A DNA stretch of 64,000 bases from Symsagittifera roscoffensis. Its lineage: Eukaryota; Xenacoelomorpha; Acoela; Convolutidae. The position numbers and the translations under genes are program-made. Shown here in pieces: positions 53,346 through 63,153 of the stretch (positions are counted from its first letter, which is position 1; every line of letters begins with the position of its first letter). Under the pieces are notes generated by a model. It saw nothing but the letters and a program-made list of their open reading frames with translations, had not been told where the DNA came from and made no database searches. The stretch lies in NCBI RefSeq assembly GCF_963678635.1, contig NC_087062.1, positions 96,341,705 to 96,405,704 on the forward strand, in the 5' to 3' direction.

Positions 53346-56300
53346 TCATTTGCGCTTGCGCCGTGTTTCTCCGACATAGCTCGTTTAGCTCTTGTTGTCT
53401 TTTGATCGCTTCCTTCACGTATGCTTGAGGTGACGTCCTCTTCCCCTCGTACTCCGGGTAAAAGAATGTTATAGGCATTGCCCTTTCCCTGCCTATCAAC
53501 ATCATGAAAGGACTGATACCCGTCGTTGAGTGCTGAGTACTTTTATAGGCTCCTACTACCTGTGGCAGGTATTTGTCCCAGTCCGTCATGTATCTCGAGC
53601 AGTACACCCTGAGCATGTTGACCAGTGTCCTGTTCTGTCTCTCTACCAACCCATTGGTCTGTGGATGATAGGTCGTCGAGTGCGCTTGAGCAATGTGTGA
53701 TCTCTTCATCAATTCTTTTGTCAAGTCCCCCACAAAAGCCTTGCCGTTGTCCGACTGGAAAGTCATTGGACAACCATACCGCAATATCCAATGCGTTATC
53801 AGGTGATCACATGTCTCCTCTGCCGAGGCTGTCTGGCACGGAACCGCTTCCGCCAACTTGGTGAAGTGATCTATTATAACTAGTATTTGGTTATAACCCG
53901 ACTCCGTCATGCAGATTTTCTGATGGTCTATCTGCACCACTTCATTGAATTCCGAACTCTCGACAGACTTGAGGGGAAACTTCATCTTCCTTGGGTCTTT
54001 TACTTGAAGGCATGCTAGGCAGGCATTCACCCATCTCTCGCAAGCTTTTCTCATTCCCGGCCAATCAAACCTGTGAAGTATCCTTTGTTGTACTTTATCT
54101 ATCCCCTGGTGGCCCATCTGGTCGTGTGATCTGAAAAGCACCTCCGTTTGGTACAATTGTGGTAGTATGATGAGGTTGTGTTTGTGTAATATTTTTTCCT
54201 CATCTCTTCTCTTGCACGCTACCACCCCTTCAGCTGTGTGATAAAGTGAATCTCTCTTTTCCTTGTAGAACTGGCTCAAGATCTTGTAGCTGTCTTCCTC
54301 AAGTTCCCCCTTCTCCTTGACTCCCGAATGGATCCATTTGGAGAGGTTACTTGTCATTTTGTCATTCTTCTGGGCCCTTATTAGGTCAGACAGCCTGTAT
54401 CTCGCCTTAACGTGCTCCTTTAGCGCCATGATCTGTCCATTCATTTCACCAGGGTTGTGGATGTCATCGCTCAGCTTCACACATATCATCCTTTTCACGA
54501 TTTTCATGTCGTCTTCTGGTACCAGATTCGTTCTGACGTTTGAGTTGCACGATAGTTCCCTTAGTGGTTTTCTTGAAACTGCTATTTTCTCGAGCTCTTC
54601 ACTACCTCGTACCTCTTGTATTTCCAGATTGTACGTCCCTGAAGATGGATCCGTCTGTAATTCCCTGTCGTGCTGTCTTATCTTCTCTTCCGCCAGTATC
54701 ATGCATAGACTGTCTTGGTCTTCGCTGCTCTCATCCGAGTCTTCATCCCATTCTTCACGCTCCCCGGACAATTTCCCTTCTCCGGTTTCGTCTTCTTCCA
54801 TGAATCTGGACCACTCCCCGGACTCTTGATCTAGTCCCAGGTGTTCAACTTCTTCTCTGAATGTTACTTTCTTATCCCTGACTTTTGTCTGTTCCAGAAT
54901 TTTTTCTGGGATTTTTTCAACTAGTGATCGCACAACTTCCTTGCTATCAGTGATGCTTCCTTTTGAGACGTCAGTATTGTTCACTGTTTCTTCTCTCCGA
55001 AGTATGGTTAGTTCCGATGCCTCCTGACCTCTCCCTTGGATCACGGCCTTGTCATCTGATAGTTTCTCAAGTAACCTCATTAAGTCTTCATCTATTCGGA
55101 CCGTTCCCTCCTCTACCTGGATGAGATCATAACCTTTTGCCTTAAGTGTTTCCCTCACGATCTTGGACTTGAGCATTATTCCTATCGGAATCCCTCTGCT
55201 TTTCTTCAAGATGGTCTTTTCAAGAGGCTCTTTCGGCAATTCGGGATGATCTTCAATCGGTTTGCCTGATTTGTCCAGCCATCTCGTGAGTGGAAGACTG
55301 TCGTACGTTTCTTTGTCCATGAAGGAGAAGCCGTCTTTGATCTCAGGTCTGTCCGCCTCTCTTTGTTCTTGCCTCTCATAGAACTCCGTCTTCTTACTCA
55401 AGCTGTCAGCATTTTGATGTTTATCTCGTGTTCTGTGCTCAATTATCATGTTGTATCCATCCAAGCGAACTATCCACCTCCCAATATAGCTCTGGTCCAT
55501 TGAGTACGTTTTCAGCCAGCTTAGTGCTCGGTTGTCGACTCGCAGCTTGAAGGGCTCACTGCCTAAGTATGCTCTGTATTTTTCGACAAAGGTGACCACC
55601 GCAAACATCTCTGCTTTCGGTGCTCCGTACTTCATTTCTGTGTCACTTAGGACCTTGCTCCCGTATGCTATCGGTCTCAAGACTGTCTTCCCATTCCATT
55701 CTTGTTCTTGATGGAGAATCCCAGAAATAGCGACTACTGACGCATCCGTGTCTAGCACGTACATCCCCTTCTCAGTCGGCATACCCAGTACTGGTGCCTC
55801 ACACAGCTCTTTCTTTATTCTCTGGAATGACTCTTCTGCCGCGTTGTTCCACGTGAATTTCTTGCCCTTGTGTCTCATTAATTGTTGCATCGGGTATACC
55901 TTATCCGCATAGCCCTTGATGAATTCTCTATAATAGTTGGCGAAACCCAGGAAGCTCATCAGCTGGTGCTCCGTCTTCGGTGATTTCCAAGTTAGGACTG
56001 CTTCCACGGCGTCTGGGTCAGGTCTGATACCGTGTTTATCTACCATCCTGCCCAAGTATTTAATCGAGTCCTTGAGTATCTCGCACTTTGATGGTTTACA
56101 CTTCAGCCCCGATCTTTTCATGCACGCGAACACCTCGTCAAGCCTCTCAATGTGGTCTTCTAGTGTTGGCGTTGCTATTACCACGTCGTCCACATAGCAC
56201 ATTACCAGGTTGCCGTATTTCTTCGTCACGCCTATCAACGCGTGTGCCATCAGCCGCTGAAACGTGGCTGTTGCATTGCAGAGTCCAAACGGCATCCGTT

Positions 56301-59300
56301 TCCATTGAAACAGACCCAACTCGCAGGCGAACCCTGTCTTGTCCCTGTCTTGCTTCCTTAATGGTACCTGCCAAAAGGCCGAGCCTAAATCAAGAGTCGT
56401 AAAAAATTTCGCATCACCTAACTTCGAGAGGCTCTCATCAATTCTAGGTATGGGATAGGCATCCTTCACCGTGACGGAGTTCAGGTATCGAAAATCACAA
56501 CAAAACCTTAACTGGTCGCCTTTCTTTTTGGCCATCACTACTCCACACGCCCACGGTGACTTGGATGGTTCTATCATGTCATACTCTAGTAACGTTTCGA
56601 TTTCTTTTCTACACGCGTCCGATTTGTGTGGGGTCATGCGCCTCGCCCCCTCCCTGTGTGGCACCGCGTTTTCCTCAAGTTCTATTTCATGTTCAACAAA
56701 ATTACAACACCCGATATCCGCCTTATGCCTTGAAAAAACCTCCTCGTTCCGCTCTAGTACGTCCTTGATAGCTTCGAGCTGTTCATCTTTCAGTTTGCCC
56801 CTTAAATGTTCAATCTCCGGCAGAACCGGTTTATCAGTTTGCATTTCATCTAGCGTGGGTCGCTCTGGAAAGTTCGAACAGCTCGAAAGCCCATCGTCCG
56901 TTTCTGACTTAAGTGATTTGATAAGACCTGAAGAATCTTTTATTCTCTGCAATCGTCTCAAGATACAAATTTTGTCCCTGTGGTTGGGACAATCAACAAC
57001 TTCATTTTGTTTTGAGTTTTCAATTGTTTCATATCGAGTTTTAACCGGTAATGCATATCCCAGCTTCCTCCCTCTCTGTATCGTAATCGGTATATCAAGG
57101 GTATTCAACAAGACACTGACGCAGAGGCCGCTCTTCGTTATCGAAAATGATCTTCCTAAAACAGCAGGGCTTTGACTATTAGGATTTGGAACTATACACA
57201 CTTGCTTGTTGTCACTTAGTTCATTATAATTTTTCATCCTCAAGCTTACGATTGCCGCTTCATTAGCTTTTAACCTCACTCTCCTACTCAAGAATACCGG
57301 TGCTTTGTTTTCATTCGCCATTATTAAATTTACCGGTTTGATTGCGTACCTCCTATCCGGGTTCCGTATCCTGAACATTGCATTATTTAGATCAATCGTT
57401 ACGTCGAAATTCCTGATGAAGTCTCTGCCCAAAATGAATTGGTCAGATTCATCTAGGTTTTCTACCACGATGAAGCTCATCCACAGGTTACGTTCCCCCA
57501 AATTGAGGGCTATTATCGGCGTCCTGCCCAACACCCGAAGGGCCCCTTTGTTTGCAGCTGACAGCCGTATTCTCGAGTCTATCAAGTCACCTTTGTCAAA
57601 GCCCATTTTTTCCCATGTTTCAATTGGTATGACGCTCAAGACTGCTCCCGTGTCAAGTAATCCACGTAACTGAGTCTTTTTGCCATTTATGTCTAGCACG
57701 TGCCCTGTCACGTCTGCTTCCGTCCCGATGTGCATTGCATCTTCTTCGAGCATAGCACAGTGTCCAATCGATCTTACTTTCAATTCTTCTTTCCCTACAT
57801 AGATTTGTCCAATTAGGTCTTCGTCGCATGTTATCATCGTCTTGGTATAGATGTTGATTCCATCTATATTTAGCATGACCTCGTGTGGACCATAAGCTTC
57901 AGTGTACCTATTATCAACACGTACCGATTTGCTGCCCCCTCTCGTGAGTAGTGCCCTGAGCGCTCTAGAAGTCGTTTGTGGACTTATTCCACTCAAGTAG
58001 TCTGCATACACGTCAATGTGCATTATCGTCTGGTCGCTCGGCTCGCTCAAGTTTCTGGTTACCTCGTGTCCGCCCACTGTGATTATCGACATTATTCTTG
58101 CTCCGATTTTCGATATTCCAAAAGGTTTACCTGTCACCATTTTCACGGTGTTACAATTCCCGGTCTTCATTGAGCCCGTTCTAGCCTCTGGTATTGAGTT
58201 CGATCCGGTTAATGCTTCGTTAAAATTCTGTCTTTCGATCTCCAGCTTTAGTCGTTGCTCTATTTCTTTCGCAGCTAGATCTTGTTTCACTTTGGCAATT
58301 GCTTCCGTCGCCGCTTTCTCATAATTTATCTCTAGAGAACTTCCGGCCGCGGACTCTAACGCACCGCTAACATGTGTAACAGCTTTCACTGTCTTCGTCG
58401 GCAATTCGGTGTTTGGTGCCCCCAAGTTCCTAGATTCAAACTCGTTTTGCCTGTTCCGCTGATTCTGCACCGCCGCTAATGCCAACTTATGTTTGGGGTG
58501 ATTCTGGTCCTTGACCGCTTCCCAGAACAAGGGACAATCCATTCTGAAGTGCCCCTCCTGGTTACAGAAGAAGCATCTGGCGCCTATCTTGATGATTAAG
58601 CCATTATAGTACTCGTGTTCCTCCATCTGACTCATATCCTCCTCATCCGGTGCATAACCTAGGCTCTTCATGCCTTGTTTGTACGTTGTGCAGTCAGCCA
58701 CATGATGATCCGCTGACCCGCAGTTCGCGCATGATCTGCGCTTGTCCATATCATCTCTAGGTTTGTACCATGATGACCTCTGGGGTTGGCTTCCCCCTTG
58801 CGTGTTCCTATTTTCAGAATATGAGTACTTCTTAGGTTTCATCAGCATGTATTCTCTTGATTTCTGTCTCATTTCCTCTGGGGTGGGTGCGCTGTCCTTC
58901 GACAATGTGTAGTATGTTGCTAACATTGTCCTTAAGTCATCACTTTTCACCCCATCGATGAACTTCGAGGCAATGCTAAAGTTCCGTCTATTTGTCGACT
59001 CCTCTGGGTCACTCCTCCTTCTCAAGCTCTCGAGGTCATCTAGGAACCGATCTATTGACTCGTCGTCCCTCTGCCTTCTCTTTTCAAATCGCATCATCGC
59101 TTGGTGACCCTTCATGCCTGACCCGAATCGATTCAGCAATATCTCGAAGATCTTGTCCGCAGTGTCGCGTTCTTCCTCCTTCTTTGCGACCACGCATTTT
59201 AATGCCGTTCCTTCCAAGTTGCTCAGTATGGCTGTACATGCTTGTCTTTCGTCACTCAAGTTATCTTGTTCTAGATGTAATCTCATCACTTCCACCCAAG

Positions 59301-60621
59301 TGTCAATGCATCCATCGGAGTCGTCTTTGAATTCTTTTGGCTTCTTGAATGTCTTTCTTGATTTTCCCTCTCTCCTGTCGCTCGAGTCAGTGTTCCTCGT
59401 GGCGAAGGCCTCTAGAGTCCTGTTCATCATCTCCCAAGTGCTGGCCCATGTTATAGCATCCGGTCCTGTGTTGCTGTTAGCTGTTGAATCTCCCGGAGCA
59501 GTCGTTGTATTCGACGTTCCATTCTTCATTATTGTTTTCGCAGCTGTTGGTGCTATGCTTATCGCATCCCTGGTTAAGGGCAACGGTGTCGATTGCCGTT
59601 TGTTCCTTTGTGGTTCTACAAAGTCAACTCTGGTGCTTTGCGTACGATCCGCTGCCGGTCTTTCTTGTGGAGTGGAACCTCTCAAGATTGCATCCAACTT
59701 CGCCTGTATTGCACACGAACTCTCGTCTTGACTCTTGCTCATTGTGTCCATTCTCCTTTCCAGGCTCCCTAATTGGCTGTTGACATCATCATATCGGTTC
59801 TTCAACTGTTGCATATCTGTTTTGATGTTCTTTTCTCGTTCTTCATTGGTGGCTTCTACCTTATCTGACATTTCCTTGAGTCTCTCATCTGTTGCCTTAG
59901 CTAGGTTAAAATAACTGTCTAGATACTCGTGCTTGTTGTATCTTATCTCCTTTTTTATCACCTCTCTGTCTTCTTCACTGTGCTTAAGTCTTTTGTCAAT
60001 CTGATTTAATTTCGCCAACAAGTCACCCAGCTCAATGGTAGTCTCTTCATGGTCAGCTGTCGGTCTCTCTTCGGCCGTAGCCTCTGCTTTAGCTTGTTCC
60101 TCTCTTGGATTGGCTTCTGAGGTCTTCGTGCTCACTGTCCCAAATGTTCGTGCTCTTTCTGCTTTTGGTTCTTCAGTCACGTTTTCTTTTGTTTTTATTC
60201 CGAACATTATTCCCAATTTTTCCGTAAAAGATGTCCTCTTTACTTGAGAGTCTTCTTTCACCGTTTCTTCGGTGTTGCCTATTGCATCTTCCGCGTCGTC
60301 TATCGGTGAGAACTCTATGGGTTTCTGGTTCGGTTCCTCTGCATTGGGCATTGGAGTTGACTCTGTCGCCATCTTCCTTGTTTCATCCACACTTTGATCG
60401 GGTGTCTCTAGATCAATTTCGATGGTGGGTTCTACTCGCTCCCCTTCCGTACCCTCTTTCGCCCTGTTCTCCGCTGTACTCCTTGTGCTGACCATGTTAA
60501 CTGAAAATTTCGTCTTCGTTATCTTTGGGCCCGTTGATGTCGTTCCGCGCAGCGATGAATTATATTTCGTGTTTGATCCACTTGACCTTTTTTCGAGCAC
60601 CGGTACCCTACTCCGCCTCAT
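53326..60621 (-). CDS. Gag-Pol polyprotein (Ty3/Gypsy), 2,431 codons in one frame
   Basis: The polyprotein supplies particle, reverse transcription and integration functions. Sense order: disordered/acidic N-terminus; coiled coil (~220-310); Gypsy-type capsid (~425-600, FKKPKEFKDD onward); CCHC knuckles at 631-644 and 683-696, both CX2CX4HX4C; aspartic protease LLDTGA with Asp990; RT with Asp1411 (TLDLGSAF) and YVDD at 1476-1479; RNase H with TDAS Asp1626; an acidic ~350-residue linker; integrase with HHCC zinc site (His2166 to Cys2201/Cys2204) and core Asp2232, Asp2291, Glu2327 (35 residues between the last two, a DD35E core). Gag and pol share one frame with no stop between them. The ATG at 60,621 is the first in frame; another lies ~40 codons in (VNMVSTR). 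The frame ends at TGA 53,326-53,328 before the integrase GPY/F module, which continues in the +1 frame. All catalytic residues are intact. Confidence 0.95.
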   Translation of the reverse strand: MRRSRVPVLEKRSSGSNTKYNSSLRGTTSTGPKITKTKFSVNMVSTRSTAENRAKEGTEGERVEPTIEIDLETPDQSVDETRKMATESTPMPNAEEPNQKPIEFSPIDDAEDAIGNTEETVKEDSQVKRTSFTEKLGIMFGIKTKENVTEEPKAERARTFGTVSTKTSEANPREEQAKAEATAEERPTADHEETTIELGDLLAKLNQIDKRLKHSEEDREVIKKEIRYNKHEYLDSYFNLAKATDERLKEMSDKVEATNEEREKNIKTDMQQLKNRYDDVNSQLGSLERRMDTMSKSQDESSCAIQAKLDAILRGSTPQERPAADRTQSTRVDFVEPQRNKRQSTPLPLTRDAISIAPTAAKTIMKNGTSNTTTAPGDSTANSNTGPDAITWASTWEMMNRTLEAFATRNTDSSDRREGKSRKTFKKPKEFKDDSDGCIDTWVEVMRLHLEQDNLSDERQACTAILSNLEGTALKCVVAKKEEERDTADKIFEILLNRFGSGMKGHQAMMRFEKRRQRDDESIDRFLDDLESLRRRSDPEESTNRRNFSIASKFIDGVKSDDLRTMLATYYTLSKDSAPTPEEMRQKSREYMLMKPKKYSYSENRNTQGGSQPQRSSWYKPRDDMDKRRSCANCGSADHHVADCTTYKQGMKSLGYAPDEEDMSQMEEHEYYNGLIIKIGARCFFCNQEGHFRMDCPLFWEAVKDQNHPKHKLALAAVQNQRNRQNEFESRNLGAPNTELPTKTVKAVTHVSGALESAAGSSLEINYEKAATEAIAKVKQDLAAKEIEQRLKLEIERQNFNEALTGSNSIPEARTGSMKTGNCNTVKMVTGKPFGISKIGARIMSIITVGGHEVTRNLSEPSDQTIMHIDVYADYLSGISPQTTSRALRALLTRGGSKSVRVDNRYTEAYGPHEVMLNIDGINIYTKTMITCDEDLIGQIYVGKEELKVRSIGHCAMLEEDAMHIGTEADVTGHVLDINGKKTQLRGLLDTGAVLSVIPIETWEKMGFDKGDLIDSRIRLSAANKGALRVLGRTPIIALNLGERNLWMSFIVVENLDESDQFILGRDFIRNFDVTIDLNNAMFRIRNPDRRYAIKPVNLIMANENKAPVFLSRRVRLKANEAAIVSLRMKNYNELSDNKQVCIVPNPNSQSPAVLGRSFSITKSGLCVSVLLNTLDIPITIQRGRKLGYALPVKTRYETIENSKQNEVVDCPNHRDKICILRRLQRIKDSSGLIKSLKSETDDGLSSCSNFPERPTLDEMQTDKPVLPEIEHLRGKLKDEQLEAIKDVLERNEEVFSRHKADIGCCNFVEHEIELEENAVPHREGARRMTPHKSDACRKEIETLLEYDMIEPSKSPWACGVVMAKKKGDQLRFCCDFRYLNSVTVKDAYPIPRIDESLSKLGDAKFFTTLDLGSAFWQVPLRKQDRDKTGFACELGLFQWKRMPFGLCNATATFQRLMAHALIGVTKKYGNLVMCYVDDVVIATPTLEDHIERLDEVFACMKRSGLKCKPSKCEILKDSIKYLGRMVDKHGIRPDPDAVEAVLTWKSPKTEHQLMSFLGFANYYREFIKGYADKVYPMQQLMRHKGKKFTWNNAAEESFQRIKKELCEAPVLGMPTEKGMYVLDTDASVVAISGILHQEQEWNGKTVLRPIAYGSKVLSDTEMKYGAPKAEMFAVVTFVEKYRAYLGSEPFKLRVDNRALSWLKTYSMDQSYIGRWIVRLDGYNMIIEHRTRDKHQNADSLSKKTEFYERQEQREADRPEIKDGFSFMDKETYDSLPLTRWLDKSGKPIEDHPELPKEPLEKTILKKSRGIPIGIMLKSKIVRETLKAKGYDLIQVEEGTVRIDEDLMRLLEKLSDDKAVIQGRGQEASELTILRREETVNNTDVSKGSITDSKEVVRSLVEKIPEKILEQTKVRDKKVTFREEVEHLGLDQESGEWSRFMEEDETGEGKLSGEREEWDEDSDESSEDQDSLCMILAEEKIRQHDRELQTDPSSGTYNLEIQEVRGSEELEKIAVSRKPLRELSCNSNVRTNLVPEDDMKIVKRMICVKLSDDIHNPGEMNGQIMALKEHVKARYRLSDLIRAQKNDKMTSNLSKWIHSGVKEKGELEEDSYKILSQFYKEKRDSLYHTAEGVVACKRRDEEKILHKHNLIILPQLYQTEVLFRSHDQMGHQGIDKVQQRILHRFDWPGMRKACERWVNACLACLQVKDPRKMKFPLKSVESSEFNEVVQIDHQKICMTESGYNQILVIIDHFTKLAEAVPCQTASAEETCDHLITHWILRYGCPMTFQSDNGKAFVGDLTKELMKRSHIAQAHSTTYHPQTNGLVERQNRTLVNMLRVYCSRYMTDWDKYLPQVVGAYKSTQHSTTGISPFMMLIGRERAMPITFFYPEYEGKRTSPQAYVKEAIKRQQELNELCRRNTAQAQMRQKQEI

Positions 60622-60692
60622 TATTTCTATTTACAACTGCTCCTATTTACAATTTTATTATATACACGATTCTATTCTAAGGGTAAAAAAAT

Positions 60693-60714
60693 ATTTTTTT
60701 TTTTTTTTTTTTTG
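60693..60714 (-). repeat. 22-nt homopolymer (poly-A on the sense strand) before gag
   Basis: A continuous T run on the plus strand, ~70 bp upstream of the gag ATG in sense orientation. It is possibly a slippage-prone tract, so its length may differ between copies. Confidence 0.8.
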
Positions 60715-60911
60715 GTAACAAATTCTGTACAACGTGTTAAAAACCTTATCCAATTCTCTTTCTAAAACCTCCGAAAAACTTTCCTTAATTTGGTCTTAAC
60801 CGTACCTATTTCGATTTGTCTTATTCTGTCTTAAGACACACTTGTTGTGATTCTACTTCAATTTTTATACCGTCCCAAGACTATTCGTCACTATCACAGT
60901 ACTCTCCGCTA

Positions 60912-61652
60912 GTGTCCTAAGACCCTTGTACCAAGACTACTGTCCCAAGACTAGTGTCCCAAGGCTAGTGTCCCAAGACTACTGTCCCAAGATTACTGTC
61001 CCAAGACTAGTGTCCCAAGGGTAGTGTCCCAAGACCAGTGTCCCAAGGCTAGTGTCCCAAGACTAGTGTCCCAAGGCTAGTGTCCCAAGACCCTGTCCCA
61101 AGACTAGTGTCCCAAGGGTAGTGTCCCAAGACCAGTGTCCCAAGGCTGGTGTCCCAAGACTACTGTCCCAAGGCTAGTGTCCCAAGACTACTGTCCCAAG
61201 ACCAGTGTCCCAAGACCAGTGTCCCAAGGCTAGTGTCCCAAGACTAGTGTCCCAAGACCCTTGTCCCAAGACCACTGTCCCAAGACCACTGTCCCAAGAC
61301 CCTGTCCCAAGACCACTGTCCCAAGACCCTGTCCCAAGACCACTGTCCCAAGACCCCTGTCCCAAGACCCTGTCCCAAGACCACTGTCCCAAGACCCTGT
61401 CCCAAGACCCTGTCCCAAGACCCTTGTCCCAAGACCACTGTCCCAAGACCCCGTCCCAAGACCACTGTCCCAAGACCCTGTCCCAAGACCACTGTCCCAA
61501 GACCACTGTCCCAAGACCACTGTCCCAAGACCCTGTCCCAAGACCACTGTCCCAAGACCCTGTCCCAAGACCACTGTCCCAAGACCCTGTCCCAAGACCA
61601 CTGTCCCAAGACTGCTCTGTCCCAAGACTTCTTCGGTACTGTCCCAAGACTC
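60912..61652 (-). repeat. GTCTTGGGACA minisatellite (13/14-bp units) in the leader
   Basis: About 50 units of TGTCCCAAGAC plus CC, CAC or TAG (plus strand) run without interruption for ~740 bp. The first part uses CTAG/CTAC spacers and the second CCAC/CC spacers, so it grew from two variants. On the sense strand it is G-rich (GGGACAGTGGTCTTGG). Because units are stop-free and 13- and 14-bp units mix, all three minus frames and two plus frames are open for 140-160 codons. These are not genes. Confidence 0.95.
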
Positions 61653-62471
61653 GTCACGGAGTGTCTTCCTCGTTGTAGGGTCTTCTTGAATCACCGTACC
61701 TTGTACCACCACTCAAGCTCTAGTAAAATTTTCCCAAAAACCCTCTCTTAAAAGCCAAATGCTGACCCCCCTCTTCTTTTTGGTTGTTTCTATTTCAATG
61801 TAGGTGCGCAGGTATCTTGTGATCACCTGTTCGTATAAAACTAAACACAAATCTTCACTAAAATGCAACAAAAATCTAAGTAAGAAAAATAATAAAAACA
61901 GAAAAATGAGCCCACTTGAAATTCAAAGGTGACCAATGTCTACCTTTCGTCTAAAAAAAATGTCTGGTACCTAATTGCCACGCGTTTTCCTCCCCCCACT
62001 AGTGATCTTATGGGGTATCACAAAAGCTGTCTATATCCGGTCCCCCCTACCAAACCAACCAGCGTACCAGTCTTAACTCGAGTTGAATTTTGGATCTCCA
62101 CCTAATATTACCAACGCGTGTTAATTTCTAATGTAACTAAGTCAACGATGTCGACTAATTAGTTACTCTAATTTCCCCCTTTTTACAATTTACAACCGCT
62201 CACCTCTAGCCTAACCAGTCCCCCTTCTAACCTCCCCCCTTTCTAGCCCCCCTTCTTAAGCCTAAAAATTACTTTAAGCGCCGGGTGCTAAACCTCTCAA
62301 GAGAAAACCGTAGACCTGTTTCCAGGCCTGCTCAAGTAAAAACGTTCCTCAAAACTGGGGGATTTCGCTTATCCAATTTTACACTTATCTCCTATAATGT
62401 AATGTGGATTCTAACGATACCCGTTCTGCCCAACTTGAGAACTCGATAATTGCCAAATACTTCTTGGCTGC

Positions 62472-62665
62472 TTTCCCACTCGACTGGTCACCTGTTCCAG
62501 TCCAGTCTCCTATTGGTTCAGCCAAGTGTCCCTGAACCACTTTCCCACTCGGCTGGTCACCTCTTCCAGTCAAGTCTCCTATTGGTTCAGCTCAAGTGTC
62601 CCTGAACCACTTTCCCACTCGGCTGGTCACCTCTTCCAGTCTAGTCTCCTATTGGTCCAGCTAAG
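62472..62665. repeat. Three ~70-bp direct repeats in the leader
   Basis: The unit starts CTTTCCCACTCGGCTGGTCA and continues through CTTCCAGTCxAGTCTCCTAT to TGTCCCTGAACCA. Copies begin at 62,472, 62,540 and 62,610, and the third loses its end after ~55 bp. Units are about 95% identical. Confidence 0.85.
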
Positions 62666-63124
62666 TTCCAAGCTATCTGAAAACCCTTGACAACGCCCCA
62701 CTTCGGGCACTTTATTCAGTTTACTGGTTTAAATTGCTAGGTTGATCGAAACGATCGAACTTGTAAAACAGTATGGGTATACTATTTAATTAATATAAAG
62801 GTTTGATCCAACTAATCTGGTGTCAAAGTCACTGTCTTTTTTCGTTTTATGGTTTTTGTTCCTTTTTCTATTCTTTTTTGGTTTTTGTTTTGCTTTTTGT
62901 CTTTTTGCTCGTGTTTTTGTCCCCCTAGTTGCCCCCCTTTACTCGGTTAGCTAAGCCTCGTTCGGAGAGCGTACCAGGAAATTTTCTCGAGTTTTCTTAA
63001 AAAGCTATCACGGTACAACCGGAAGGTTTGCACGTTCCTGTCGAACCGTACCGCCGGTACTCTAGAATGGGCATTCAGCCCGAAGCTGTCTCAAGTGGGT
63101 TCGACTCCGTAGTCTTGATGTCGT

Positions 63125-63142
63125 AAACACCCAGGAGCGCCA
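63125..63142 (-). promoter_or_regulatory. Candidate tRNA primer-binding site
   Basis: Element sense reads TGGCGCTCCTGGGTGTTT, 11 nt after the end of the 5' LTR. It starts with TGG, the complement of tRNA CCA, and would pair with an acceptor-end sequence ...CAGGAGCGCCA. I cannot name the tRNA. The 11-nt gap is a little longer than usual. Confidence 0.45.
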
Positions 63143-63153
63143 TAAAAACACTA

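Larger units (their letters stand above)
60622..63153 (-). other. ~2.5-kb untranslated leader of the element
   Basis: This is sequence between the 5' LTR and the gag ATG. From the LTR inward it holds the PBS candidate, ~500 bp of pyrimidine-rich plus-strand DNA, three ~70-bp direct repeats (62,472-62,665), a stretch with many short C runs, the minisatellite (60,912-61,652) and a 22-nt homopolymer (A on the sense strand) 70-95 bp before the ATG. The leader is very long for a Gypsy element and could include packaging or internal-initiation structures; that is inference. Confidence 0.7.

Noticed and set aside
56471-57175. Plus-strand frames of 134-234 codons opposite gag-pol and the integrase extension (51,913; 52,726; 54,317; 56,471; 59,114)
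   Set aside because: These are shadows of the sense ORFs. None shows domain similarity, and the sense frames carry intact catalytic motifs.
61174-61712. Open frames of 137-160 codons on both strands with repeated GLGT/SWD or SQD/PVPRP patterns
   Set aside because: They are translations of the 13/14-bp minisatellite, open in five frames at once, with no independent coding evidence.
63090-63142. tRNA gene next to the 5' LTR (GGGTTCGACTCC plus GCGCCA)
   Set aside because: A B-box-like string and a CCA-like end are present, but no A box or cloverleaf stems fit. The CCA part is better explained as the complement of the primer-binding site.
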